A stretch of DNA of 64,000 nt from Prevotellaceae bacterium UBA4336 (GTDB lineage: Bacteria; Bacteroidota; Bacteroidia; Bacteroidales; Bacteroidaceae). The translations under genes and the position numbers were made by a program. Where the stretch lies: NCBI GenBank assembly GCA_002394305.1, contig DGTM01000011.1, positions 49,698-113,697 of the forward strand, written 5' to 3'. Position 1 is the first letter of the stretch. The number at the start of each line of letters is the position of its first letter. The notes beneath the pieces were generated by a model. The model had not been told where the DNA came from and made no database searches. It was given only the letters and a program-made list of their open reading frames with translations. This document shows, piece by piece, positions 44,054 to 51,159 of the stretch.

Positions 44054-44121
44054 GATGTTTTTTTGTTGTTTAATGTTATATGATGTTTTACTTTTTCATC
44101 TTTTCACTTTTTCACCTTTTC

Positions 44122-44706
44122 TCAAAGCACCTTGATGAGCTCTACGTCGAAGATGAGCGTGCTGAAGGGCGGAATGCTCGAGCCGGCACCCTGCTCGCCG
44201 TAGGCCAGCAGATAGGGGATGGTGAAGCGGAACTTGGCGCCTTCCTTCATGAGCTGCACGCCTTCCGTCCAGCCTGGGATGACCTGGTTGAGGCCGAAGT
44301 CGGCGGGTGTGCCGCGGCGGTACGAGCTGTCGAAGACGCTGCCGTCGAGCAGACGGCCTTCGTAGTGGCAGCGCACGGTGTCGGTGGCCTTGGGGCTCTT
44401 GCCGCTTCCTTCGGTCAGCACCTCATACTGCAGGCCGCTCTTCGTCACGTTGACGCCTGGTTTCTTGGCATTCTCGTCCAGGTAAGCCTTGCCGGCTGCG
44501 ATGGCCTGCTGTGCTTCCTGCTTCTGCTTCTTCTGGAAGAAGTCCTGCAGCATGGCCTGTGCTTCCTGGTGCGAGAAGGCGGGCTTGCGGCCCTCGATGA
44601 CGTCGCTGACGCTTTTTGCGAAGTCCTCCACGCTGAAATTCTCTATGTTCATGCTTTTGAGCTGTTGGCCGATGCCAAGGCCGAGAGCATAACTTATTTT
44701 ATCCAT
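44122..44706 (-). CDS. FKBP-type peptidyl-prolyl isomerase without signal peptide
   Basis: 194 residues, FKBP22-like. Starts MDKISYALGLGIGQQLKSMNI, so the dimerisation helices begin immediately and no export signal is seen; the protein is presumably cytoplasmic, in contrast to its two neighbours. Catalytic domain: SGLQYEVLTEGSGKSPKATDTVRCHYEGRLLDGSVFDSSYRRGTP...GAGSSIPPFSTLIFDVELIKV. First gene of the FKBP-GH97 group; divergent from the sirtuin gene. Confidence 0.92.
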   Translation of the reverse strand: MDKISYALGLGIGQQLKSMNIENFSVEDFAKSVSDVIEGRKPAFSHQEAQAMLQDFFQKKQKQEAQQAIAAGKAYLDENAKKPGVNVTKSGLQYEVLTEGSGKSPKATDTVRCHYEGRLLDGSVFDSSYRRGTPADFGLNQVIPGWTEGVQLMKEGAKFRFTIPYLLAYGEQGAGSSIPPFSTLIFDVELIKVL

Positions 44707-44738
44707 AATATATTAAGTATGTAATGTTAAATGCGCCG

Positions 44739-44746
44739 CAAAATTA
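44739..44746 (-). promoter_or_regulatory. -7 element upstream of the FKBP group
   Basis: Minus-strand TAATTTTG 33 bases upstream of the first FKBP gene. No TTTG at the standard -33 distance. Faces away from the sirtuin promoter 45 bases to the right. Confidence 0.55.
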
Positions 44747-44790
44747 ACATATTTTCTTCACACAACGCGCGTCCTCTCCTTTTTTTTTGC

Positions 44791-44798
44791 TATATTTG
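44791..44798 (+). promoter_or_regulatory. -7 element of the sirtuin promoter
   Basis: TATATTTG, 28 bases before the ATG at 44827. This placement argues that translation starts at 44827 and not at an in-frame ATG at 44731, which would be upstream of the promoter. No convincing -33 element was found. Confidence 0.6.
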
Positions 44799-44826
44799 CA
44801 TATCTTTAACATTAAAATGCCGAATT

Positions 44827-45522
44827 ATGAGAGTCGTTGTCTTGACAGGAGCGGGTATGAGTGCCGAAAGCGGCATTAGTACTTTCCGCGACAATGGAGG
44901 TCTTTGGGAACAGTATAATGTGGAGGATGTGGCGACGCCCGAGGGCTGGGCACGCAATCCGAAGCTCGTGACGGAGTTCTACAACGTGCGCCGGCGCCAA
45001 CTGCTTGACGTGCAGCCTTGTCTGGGCCATAAGCTTGTGGCTGAGCTGGAGAAGCAGCACGAGGTGACGGTGGTGACGCAGAACGTCGACGACCTGCACG
45101 AGCGTGCCGGCAGCTCGTATGTCATCCACCTGCATGGCGAGCTGATGAAGGTGACGAGCAGCTTCTCGCCCAACGACCCGCGCTACATCAAGACGCTCAG
45201 CCCCGAGCATCTCGAGGTGAAGATGGGCGACTTGGCAGGCGACGGCAGTCAGCTTCGCCCCTTCATCGTTTGGTTCGGAGAGCCTGTGCCCGAGATAGAC
45301 AAGGCGGTGGAGGAATGTGCCAAGGCCGACATGCTCATCGTCATCGGCACGAGCCTCAACGTCTATCCTGCTGCAGGTCTGACCCGTTGCGTCCAACCCG
45401 GCACTCCCATCTACCTTATCGATCCGAAGCCTGTCCAGTGGAACAGCGACGTGCCTGTCCATCACATCATGAAGGGCGCCAGCGAAGGCATGAAGGAACT
45501 GATGAATTTAATTGAACATTGA
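44827..45522 (+). CDS. cobB: Sir2-family NAD-dependent deacylase lacking zinc cysteines
   Basis: 231 residues from the ATG at 44827. NAD site GAGMSAESGISTFRDNGGLW, TQNVDDLHERAG, catalytic histidine in HLHGEL, and GTSLNVYPAAG. After HGELMKV the region that normally holds four zinc-binding cysteines reads TSSFSPNDPRYIKTL with no cysteine. A YxxR pair (FYNVRRRQL) characteristic of class III desuccinylase/demalonylase enzymes is present. So an acidic acyl-lysine deacylase is the more probable activity. The last residues (NLIEH) come from an AACATTGAA repeat. Confidence 0.9.
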   Translation: MRVVVLTGAGMSAESGISTFRDNGGLWEQYNVEDVATPEGWARNPKLVTEFYNVRRRQLLDVQPCLGHKLVAELEKQHEVTVVTQNVDDLHERAGSSYVIHLHGELMKVTSSFSPNDPRYIKTLSPEHLEVKMGDLAGDGSQLRPFIVWFGEPVPEIDKAVEECAKADMLIVIGTSLNVYPAAGLTRCVQPGTPIYLIDPKPVQWNSDVPVHHIMKGASEGMKELMNLIEH

Positions 45523-45531
45523 ATATTGAAG

Positions 45532-47187
45532 ATGAGTGAACTAAGAATACGTTGCCGCAACAATGGAAAGAAGATAAGCGTGCCTTTTGGCAGCTCGCTC
45601 TATGATGTCTTCGCACAAGCGAACTTCCACATGGACTACGGCCCTGTGGCGGCTCGCGTCAACAACAAGGTGCAAGGCATGAACTACCGCTTCTACAACA
45701 ACAAGGACGTGGAGTTCCTCTCGCTCACTTCCCCCAGCGGGATGCGCACCTACATACGTACCCTCTTCTTCATCCTTGCCAAGGCGGTGGAGGACACCTT
45801 CCCCGAGGCGAAGCTCGTCATCGGGAGCGCCGTGTCGCGCGGCTATTACTGCGAGCTGCACCTCGGTCGTCCGGTGGAGGAAGAGGACGTGCGTGTCATC
45901 AGGCAGCGCATGCAGGAGATTATTGATGCCGACATGTTTATCCATCGCATCCAGTGCCCCATCGAAGATGCCATCGAGATGTTCCAGCGGCACGGCATGA
46001 CCAGCAAGGTGCAACTCCTGGAGAGTCAGGACAGCCTCTACACATATTATTATAAGCTGGGCGACACCATCGACTACTTCTACGGCTGCCTGCTCACCCG
46101 CACCAGCCAGGTGCATCTCTTCGACCTCGTGAAGTTCTACGACAGCCTCCTGCTGCGCATCCCGTCGGTGAAGGACCCGTCGCGGCTGGAAGAGATGGTG
46201 GAGCAGCAGAAGATGCTCGGCGTCATCCGTGAGCATCGGCGCTGGCAGGACATCCTGGGCGTGCGCACCGTGGGCGAGCTCAACGCGGCAATCCTGGCCG
46301 GACATGCCACCGACCTCATCAACGTCAGCGAGGCCTTGCAGGAGAAGAAGCTGGTGGGCATAGCCGACGAGATAGCCGAGCGCGGCGCCCGCATCGTGCT
46401 CCTGGCCGGACCGAGCAGCAGTGGCAAGACGACTACGGCCAAGCGTCTGGCCATCCTCGTCATGGCATGCGGCCTGCGCCCCCACATCATCAGCACGGAC
46501 GACTACTTCGTCAATCGTGTCGACACGCCGAAGGATGCCAACGGCGAGTACGACTTCGAGTGCATCGAGGCCGTCGATACCGAGCTCTTCAACAAGCAGA
46601 TGAATGCCCTGCTCAGCGGCGAGGAGGTTGAGCTGCCGCGCTACGACTTCCGTTCCGGCGAGCGTGTCTTCGAGGGGCGCAAGCTCCGCATAGGGCCGGA
46701 CGACGTCATCCTGCTCGAAGGCAACCATGCCCTCAACCCAATCTTCACACGCCAGATACCGGAGGAAAAGAAGTTCCGCATCTACGTCTCGGCCCTTACG
46801 ACCATCCAGCTGGACGACCACAACCACATCCCCACGGACGACATCCGCCTGCTGCGCCGCATCCTGCGCGACTACCGGTACCGCGGCTTCTCGGCCGTCG
46901 AGACCATCAAGCGCGGACCGAGCGTCAAGGCTGGCGAAGAGAAGTGGATCCTGCCCTTCCAGGAACTGGCCGATGCTACGTTCAACAGCGCCTTGCTCTA
47001 CGAGTTGGGCGTGATTCGCGACCAGGTGATTCCCATCCTGGAGCAGGTGCCGGAACGTGCCGTCGAGTATGCCGAAGCGTCGCGTCTGCGCAAGTTCCTG
47101 GCCTACTTCCTCAGCATCCCCGGCGACCAGGTGCCGCCCACCAGCCTGTTGCGCGAGTTCGCCGGAGGAAGCTCGTTCAAGTATTAA
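45532..47187 (+). CDS. TGS-domain nucleoside kinase (uridine kinase/phosphoribulokinase family)
   Basis: 551 residues from the ATG at 45532 (a TTG at 45526 is in frame but not needed). N-terminal TGS-like domain (1-65: IRCRNNGKKISVPFGSSLYDVF) and a threonyl-tRNA-synthetase second-additional-domain-like region with VSRGYYCELHLGR, then a linker, then a P-loop kinase (GPSSSGKTT, residues 293-301; ISTDDYFVNR; EGNHALNP; HIPTDDIRLLRRILRDYRYRGF). Members are annotated as uridine kinase-like, but their in vivo substrate is not settled. Translationally close to the sirtuin gene (9 bases). Confidence 0.88.
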   Translation: MSELRIRCRNNGKKISVPFGSSLYDVFAQANFHMDYGPVAARVNNKVQGMNYRFYNNKDVEFLSLTSPSGMRTYIRTLFFILAKAVEDTFPEAKLVIGSAVSRGYYCELHLGRPVEEEDVRVIRQRMQEIIDADMFIHRIQCPIEDAIEMFQRHGMTSKVQLLESQDSLYTYYYKLGDTIDYFYGCLLTRTSQVHLFDLVKFYDSLLLRIPSVKDPSRLEEMVEQQKMLGVIREHRRWQDILGVRTVGELNAAILAGHATDLINVSEALQEKKLVGIADEIAERGARIVLLAGPSSSGKTTTAKRLAILVMACGLRPHIISTDDYFVNRVDTPKDANGEYDFECIEAVDTELFNKQMNALLSGEEVELPRYDFRSGERVFEGRKLRIGPDDVILLEGNHALNPIFTRQIPEEKKFRIYVSALTTIQLDDHNHIPTDDIRLLRRILRDYRYRGFSAVETIKRGPSVKAGEEKWILPFQELADATFNSALLYELGVIRDQVIPILEQVPERAVEYAEASRLRKFLAYFLSIPGDQVPPTSLLREFAGGSSFKY

Positions 47188-47221
47188 AGCCTCACCGCCA
47201 AGCAAGGCTCGACGATAGTCA

Positions 47222-47425
47222 ACCCTCCTCCGAAGAGAGGGGAGAAAGGAAGACGAGGAGAGGCTGAAACGAAAGCTGTTACAGAGTGAAAAAGGATAAA
47301 ATGATACAGGATTCTCTCTTCGGAGAAGGGAGAAAGAAAGACTAGAACTAAAACTATTACAGAATGAAAAAGAATTCTAAGACACAGAATTCCCCTCTCC
47401 TCGGAGAGGGGCAAGGGGTGAGGCT
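47222..47425. repeat. Imperfect tandem duplication covering the 5' end of the DUF5009 gene
   Basis: Units with a GC-rich palindromic core at about 47223-47245, 47309-47335 and 47388-47425; the interval around 47265-47345 (TTACAGAGTGAAAAAGGAT) repeats at 47350-47425 (TTACAGAATGAAAAAGAAT). The duplicated copy carries a 20-codon vestigial frame (47286-47345, GTG start, TAG stop), 78 bases before the true start. Confidence 0.7.
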
Positions 47426-48512
47426 TTGCTCCATTGATGCCCTTCGAGGCTTTGACATGCTGTTCATCATGGGCGGCGCAGGTTTACTTGCCGCATTGGC
47501 ACAGTGGATGCCTTGCGACCTGACCGAGACGCTGGCTGAGCAGATGAGTCACGTAGAGTGGGACGGACTCCGCCACCACGACACCATCTTCCCGCTGTTC
47601 CTCTTCATCGCGGGCATCTCGTTCCCCTTCTCCTTGCAGAAACAGTTGGAGAAGGGCAAGTCCATGACAAGCATCTATCTGAAAATCGTGCGCCGAGGCT
47701 TGATGCTGGTGCTCTTGGGCATGGTCTACGGCGGCCTGCTGAACTTCAATTTCGACACGCAGCGTATCCCCAGTGTGTTAGGGCGAATCGGTCTGGCCTG
47801 GATGTTTGCAGCCCTCATATTCACCGCGACGGGCAGGAAGTTGTGGCCGAAGGTGGCTGTCGTACCGGTCATTCTGATTGCTTACTGGCTGGTTTCTGCC
47901 TTCGTGCACGCGCCGGATGTCAGCCCCTCAGTCGAGCCTCTGACGCGCGAAGGCAACATCGCCTGCTACATCGACCGCACGTTGCTGGGTGCCCATTGCT
48001 ACAGACCCGACTACGACCCTGAGGGCCTTTTCTCCACCATCCCTGCCATCTGCACGGCTATGCTGGGAATGCTTACCGGCCTCTTCGTGCAGCGTTCCAA
48101 GCCTACGTCGCGGACGGCGCTCACGCTCTTCGCGGCAGGCATCGTCTTTGCCCTCTTGGGCGCAGCGTGGAACACCATCTATCCCATTAATAAGGCCCTG
48201 TGGAGCAGCTCCTTCGTGCTGGCCGTTGCCGGATATTCCCTTGTGATGTTCGCCCTGTTCTACTACCTCATAGAGGTGTTGGGGTGGCGGCGTTGGGCGT
48301 TTTTCTTTACGGTCATCGGCATGAACTCCATCACCATCTACCTGGGGCAGCGCTTCATCAACTTCTCCTACACGTCCGAGAAGCTCTTCTCCGGCCTTGT
48401 GAAGCTGATGCCGGAGAACTCGCAGACCTTCTTCACCCAGCTGGCCTACATCGTCGTCTGCTGGCTCTTCCTCTACTTCCTCTACCGCAAGCGCGTGTTC
48501 CTGAAGGTGTGA
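47364..48512 (+). CDS. DUF5009/NagX-like multi-membrane acyltransferase-type protein
   Basis: 382 residues with about ten membrane segments. N-terminal SIDALRGFDMLFIMGG, the conserved WDGLRHHDTIFPLFLFIAG loop with the histidine pair, then repeated segments ending in LYFLYRKRVF. Related to eukaryotic heparan-alpha-glucosaminide N-acetyltransferase and to bacterial NagX. A role with amino-sugars is plausible next to a sialate-using genome but not proven. Residues 9-21 (NSPLLGEGQGVRL) come from a GC-rich repeat that lies just before the conserved start of the family. Confidence 0.82.
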   Translation: MKKNSKTQNSPLLGEGQGVRLCSIDALRGFDMLFIMGGAGLLAALAQWMPCDLTETLAEQMSHVEWDGLRHHDTIFPLFLFIAGISFPFSLQKQLEKGKSMTSIYLKIVRRGLMLVLLGMVYGGLLNFNFDTQRIPSVLGRIGLAWMFAALIFTATGRKLWPKVAVVPVILIAYWLVSAFVHAPDVSPSVEPLTREGNIACYIDRTLLGAHCYRPDYDPEGLFSTIPAICTAMLGMLTGLFVQRSKPTSRTALTLFAAGIVFALLGAAWNTIYPINKALWSSSFVLAVAGYSLVMFALFYYLIEVLGWRRWAFFFTVIGMNSITIYLGQRFINFSYTSEKLFSGLVKLMPENSQTFFTQLAYIVVCWLFLYFLYRKRVFLKV

Positions 48513-48538
48513 GACGCGAAGGCTTCGTGCCATGACTG

Positions 48539-49444
48539 TCAAATGGCATCTATCTCTTCGAGAGTCAGTCCTGTGTATCTTGCTATCAATTCTGCCGCCA
48601 TACCGTCGTCCTTCATCTTCTGAGCCGTCTCAAGTTTTCCTTCAGCCCTTCCTTCAGCTCTTCCTTCAGCTCTTCCTTCAGCCCTTCCTTCAGCCCTTCC
48701 TTCAGCTCTTCCTTCCTTTTGTGCAGTGGAAATTACATCGTTCTGCACCATGATGGCATCCAGATGGCGGTCGTAGGAGAGTTGTTCCTCGCGCGGCATC
48801 TGCATGTACTGCAGCTGTCTGCGAGCCTCTTGCAGGCCGGGAGCCGTAGTGTCGTCCTTGATGTGGCCGGAGCGCAGGTAGTCGAGCCACTCCTCCAGCG
48901 GGGTCGTTGCCACCTTGTTGAACTCGTTCACGCGGATGAGGAAGTACTCGGGGAAGACCTGTTCGGGAGTCTTCATCTCGATGATGTCCTTCTCCTTCGT
49001 CGTTATCTGGAGCGTGTCGCCGGTATGTACGCCGGTGAATGTGGTCTGCCCGTGGTAGAGGTAGTCGGCACCCTTGCCGAGGTCGAAGTAGAGGATACTG
49101 ATGCTGTAGACTTTTTTCACCTTGTCGTACTTGTCACCGAGCTGTATGTGTTCGGTAATGGACTTCGCCACGCCGTAGAGGATGCGCTCCAGATAGTATA
49201 GTTCCCTTGTGAGCTGTATCTCCACGATGATGATTTCCCCTTTGGAGTTCTTTGCCTTCACGTCGACGCGGTTGAACTTGTCGTCGTAGGTGTCCTGGTT
49301 CCCTTCGCTCTCCAGAATCTCCTCGATGTGCACTTCCTCGTTCAGCAGCACGGTGATAAGCCCTTCCAGCACTCCGAAGTTGGCCTTGTTGCGGAGCATG
49401 CGCTTAGCTGCCCAGTCGAAGCGTACGTATTTGTCTTTTGCCAT
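48539..49444 (-). CDS. Rpn-family (PD-(D/E)XK) putative nuclease with EGRA tandem repeat
   Basis: 301 residues. N-terminal nuclease domain of the Rpn/PDDEXK-2 transposase-like family: YVRFDWAAKRMLRN, NRVDVKAKNSKGEIIIVEIQL (D-x-K/E-x-Q-type core), YYLERILYGVAKSITEHI. Residues about 240-270 are six exact tetrapeptides EGRA (12-base units at 48641-48712), then a helical tail (KMKDDGMAAELIARYTGLTLEEIDAI). Rpn proteins are linked to recombination or to abortive defence. The domain core contains the expected acidic residues, so activity is possible. Convergent with the DUF5009 gene. Confidence 0.85.
   Translation of the reverse strand: MAKDKYVRFDWAAKRMLRNKANFGVLEGLITVLLNEEVHIEEILESEGNQDTYDDKFNRVDVKAKNSKGEIIIVEIQLTRELYYLERILYGVAKSITEHIQLGDKYDKVKKVYSISILYFDLGKGADYLYHGQTTFTGVHTGDTLQITTKEKDIIEMKTPEQVFPEYFLIRVNEFNKVATTPLEEWLDYLRSGHIKDDTTAPGLQEARRQLQYMQMPREEQLSYDRHLDAIMVQNDVISTAQKEGRAEGRAEGRAEGRAEGRAEGRAEGKLETAQKMKDDGMAAELIARYTGLTLEEIDAI
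48641..48712. repeat. 12-bp tandem repeat in the Rpn-like gene
   Basis: Six units of TTCAGCYCTTCC, each coding for EGRA on the minus strand. Units of 12 bases change copy number without shifting the frame. Confidence 0.9.
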
Positions 49445-49475
49445 AATAGCCTCCTTGTTTATATGTTTTCGACAG

Positions 49476-49483
49476 CAAAGTTA
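49476..49483 (-). promoter_or_regulatory. -7 element of the Rpn-like gene promoter
   Basis: Minus-strand TAACTTTG 32 bases upstream of the start; at the -33 position the sequence is near TTTG (CTTG at 49504-49507). Confidence 0.55.
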
Positions 49484-49572
49484 GCAAAAAAATAAATATC
49501 GTGCAAGAAGCTGACAAAGAAGTATTAATTTTACCCATTATTCACCCCCTTTATGAAGTGCGCTTCGCGCAG

Positions 49573-49651
49573 AAATTAAACGAAATTGCATTCAAAATTC
49601 ATCAAAGTAAAATCCTTGTTGTTTAATTTTATATCCAATTTTGATGAATTT
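49573..49651. repeat. Interleaved inverted repeats in the gap left of the surface-protein operon
   Basis: AAATTAAAC (49573-49581) pairs with GTTTAATTT (49621-49629); AAATTCATCAAA (49595-49606) pairs with TTTGATGAATTT (49640-49651). The order A-B-A'-B' is pseudoknot-like. The intergenic stretch 49445-49750 contains no gene; besides this structure it has the Rpn promoter and a terminator. Confidence 0.65.
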
Positions 49652-49691
49652 CTCGCCGGAGGCGATTCTATTTACAATTCGTTGAGCAGTT

Positions 49692-49731
49692 ACAAAAAAG
49701 GGGATGTGTCCGTTTCCCGACACATCCCCTT
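49692..49731 (-). terminator. Terminator at the end of the cohesin/dockerin operon
   Basis: AAGGGGATGTGTC (49698-49710) pairs with GACACATCCCCTT (49719-49731); on the minus strand it is followed by a TTTTTT run (49692-49699). 20 bases past the stop of the small peptide gene. Confidence 0.85.
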
Positions 49732-49750
49732 GGCGTTTTCCGATGTCAGA

Positions 49751-49933
49751 TCAGAAGTCTATATCATCCCAGGAACCCCAGGAGTCTTCCTTCACGTCCG
49801 CATTCAGGTCGCCGTCTCCGTCGACACCTCCGAAGTCAATCTTTGGGTCATCGCTGAACACGCTGGAGGCGAGCATTGATTCTACTGTAGCATCTTCAAT
49901 GTTTATGGCAGGACATACATATATCTTTTTCAT
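49751..49933 (-). CDS. 60-residue acidic peptide at the end of the surface-protein operon
   Basis: Begins MKKIYVCPAINIEDATVESM and continues with ASSVF, then FGGVDGDGDLNADVKED and the acidic/aromatic end SWGSWDDIDF. Short Bacteroidales proteins starting MKKxYxxP with an acidic tryptophan-containing tail are widespread but uncharacterised (from memory, not from a search). The central GG could be a leader cleavage point, but this is speculative. It is 41 bases after the cohesin gene and just before a terminator, so it belongs to the operon. Confidence 0.7.
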   Translation of the reverse strand: MKKIYVCPAINIEDATVESMLASSVFSDDPKIDFGGVDGDGDLNADVKEDSWGSWDDIDF

Positions 49934-49974
49934 AGCTTTTTCTGTAATTAAGAGGTTAAACTTCGAGATTGAGA

Positions 49975-51117
49975 TTATCTGATGACCTTCTTGCCATTCA
50001 CGATGTTGATGCCATGCTGAGCCTTGCTCACGCGCTGGCCTGCGAGGTTGTAAATAGCTCCCTCGCCTTCGGAAAGGGCTGGGGTGAGGCTGTTGATGCC
50101 GGTTGCTTCGTCGTTGAAGAGGATGTTCACTTTCACCTCAGCCACGTCGTAGTAGCCGTCCAGCACGTAGTAGAGGTCGAAGTAGCCGCGGTAGCCCTTG
50201 ATGGCTGAAGCGCCTGTCGAGTACCAGAACTTGTTGCCGCTCAGGAAAATGTTCTCCTCGGGCACCAGCGTTGCTGCGTATGTGCCGCGGAAATAGCTGT
50301 ACTTCCTTCTTTCGCCAACCTGTACTTCGGGCTCCTCTTCTGCTTCGATGCTGACGTTCTCGAACTCGGCCGACTCAACGTCTGCGCTCACCTTGATGAG
50401 CATGGGGGTATTGGCCTCGATGCCGTCAGCAGCATCAGCTGCGGTGAACTTCATGTTGATGTTGTCGTTATCCTCGTCCACCTCGACGCCGCTGAAGGAG
50501 GCCAGCTCAACATCGTTGCCAAAGGCAGCCTTCACCTGTTCGCCAGTAGCAGCGAAGGGCAGACAGATTGTGCTCCATACGTCTGCACTGATGGTGCGCT
50601 TCAGGGTGACGTTCACTTCGTCCTCGCTGGCTTCGGGAGCCTCGGTGTCATTCTCGTCGAGGACAACCGTGTGGCGGTCCACTACGCTTACGACGAATGT
50701 TGCGTCCTCGGCATCAGCGTTGCCATCAGCACCTTCAAAGACGATGTCCGTCACGCTGACATAATAGTCTCCGACAGCCACGTCAGCTCCTACCGTGAAT
50801 TCTACCGTGAGGGTAGCCGACTCGAAAGTCTTGGCTGCGGCAGCAGCAACTTTCACCTTGCCTTCGTTCATGGTGCCGTACTCCAGCGAACCGTTCCATC
50901 CCTCTATGGCACCGCCGGCCTCCATCGTGAAGCCCTCAGCGGGGAACTGCAGTGCCATCTGTATGCCGGTAAAGGCATCAGCGGGTGCAGAGAGGTTGAG
51001 AGTAGCTGTCACCTTCTCGCCGGGCAGAGCCTCGACGTCGGAGGCAGAGACAGTCTGTGCCATTGATGCTCCGCTTAGTCCGAAGAGCACAGACAAACTA
51101 AGAATTAACTTTTTCAT
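49975..51117 (-). CDS. Cohesin-like surface protein with C-terminal GINI-type tail
   Basis: 380 residues. Signal peptide MKKLILSLSVLFGLSGASMAQ, cohesin-like sandwich (residues about 22-150: GEKVTATLNLSAPADAFTGIQMALQFPAEGF), then a second beta-rich domain (KRTISADVWSTICLPFAATGEQVK) and a terminal IYNLAGQRVSKAQHGINIVNGKKVIR motif (residues 353 on; not quoted further). This tail is the kind used in Prevotella as a type IX-like sorting end. A GC-rich repeat forms residues 342-353 (TPALSEGEG), just before the tail. Partner of the dockerin-bearing proteins upstream. Confidence 0.75.
   Translation of the reverse strand: MKKLILSLSVLFGLSGASMAQTVSASDVEALPGEKVTATLNLSAPADAFTGIQMALQFPAEGFTMEAGGAIEGWNGSLEYGTMNEGKVKVAAAAAKTFESATLTVEFTVGADVAVGDYYVSVTDIVFEGADGNADAEDATFVVSVVDRHTVVLDENDTEAPEASEDEVNVTLKRTISADVWSTICLPFAATGEQVKAAFGNDVELASFSGVEVDEDNDNINMKFTAADAADGIEANTPMLIKVSADVESAEFENVSIEAEEEPEVQVGERRKYSYFRGTYAATLVPEENIFLSGNKFWYSTGASAIKGYRGYFDLYYVLDGYYDVAEVKVNILFNDEATGINSLTPALSEGEGAIYNLAGQRVSKAQHGINIVNGKKVIR
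50058..50092. repeat. GC-rich repeat before the C-terminal tail of the cohesin protein
   Basis: CTCGCCTTC-GGAAAGGGCTGGGGTGAGGC, related to the copy at 47388-47425 but read from the opposite strand. Confidence 0.75.
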
Positions 51118-51159
51118 GTCTTCTTATCTTAATTATTTAACTTCTGAAAGTTGATCTGT

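Noticed and set aside
44731..44826. Longer sirtuin with a membrane-like N-terminus
   Set aside because: The -7 promoter element at 44791-44798 lies inside it; the conserved NAD motif directly follows the ATG at 44827.
45541..47205. 554-codon minus-strand frame opposite the nucleoside kinase
   Set aside because: Antisense shadow; the plus-strand P-loop and TGS motifs define the real gene.
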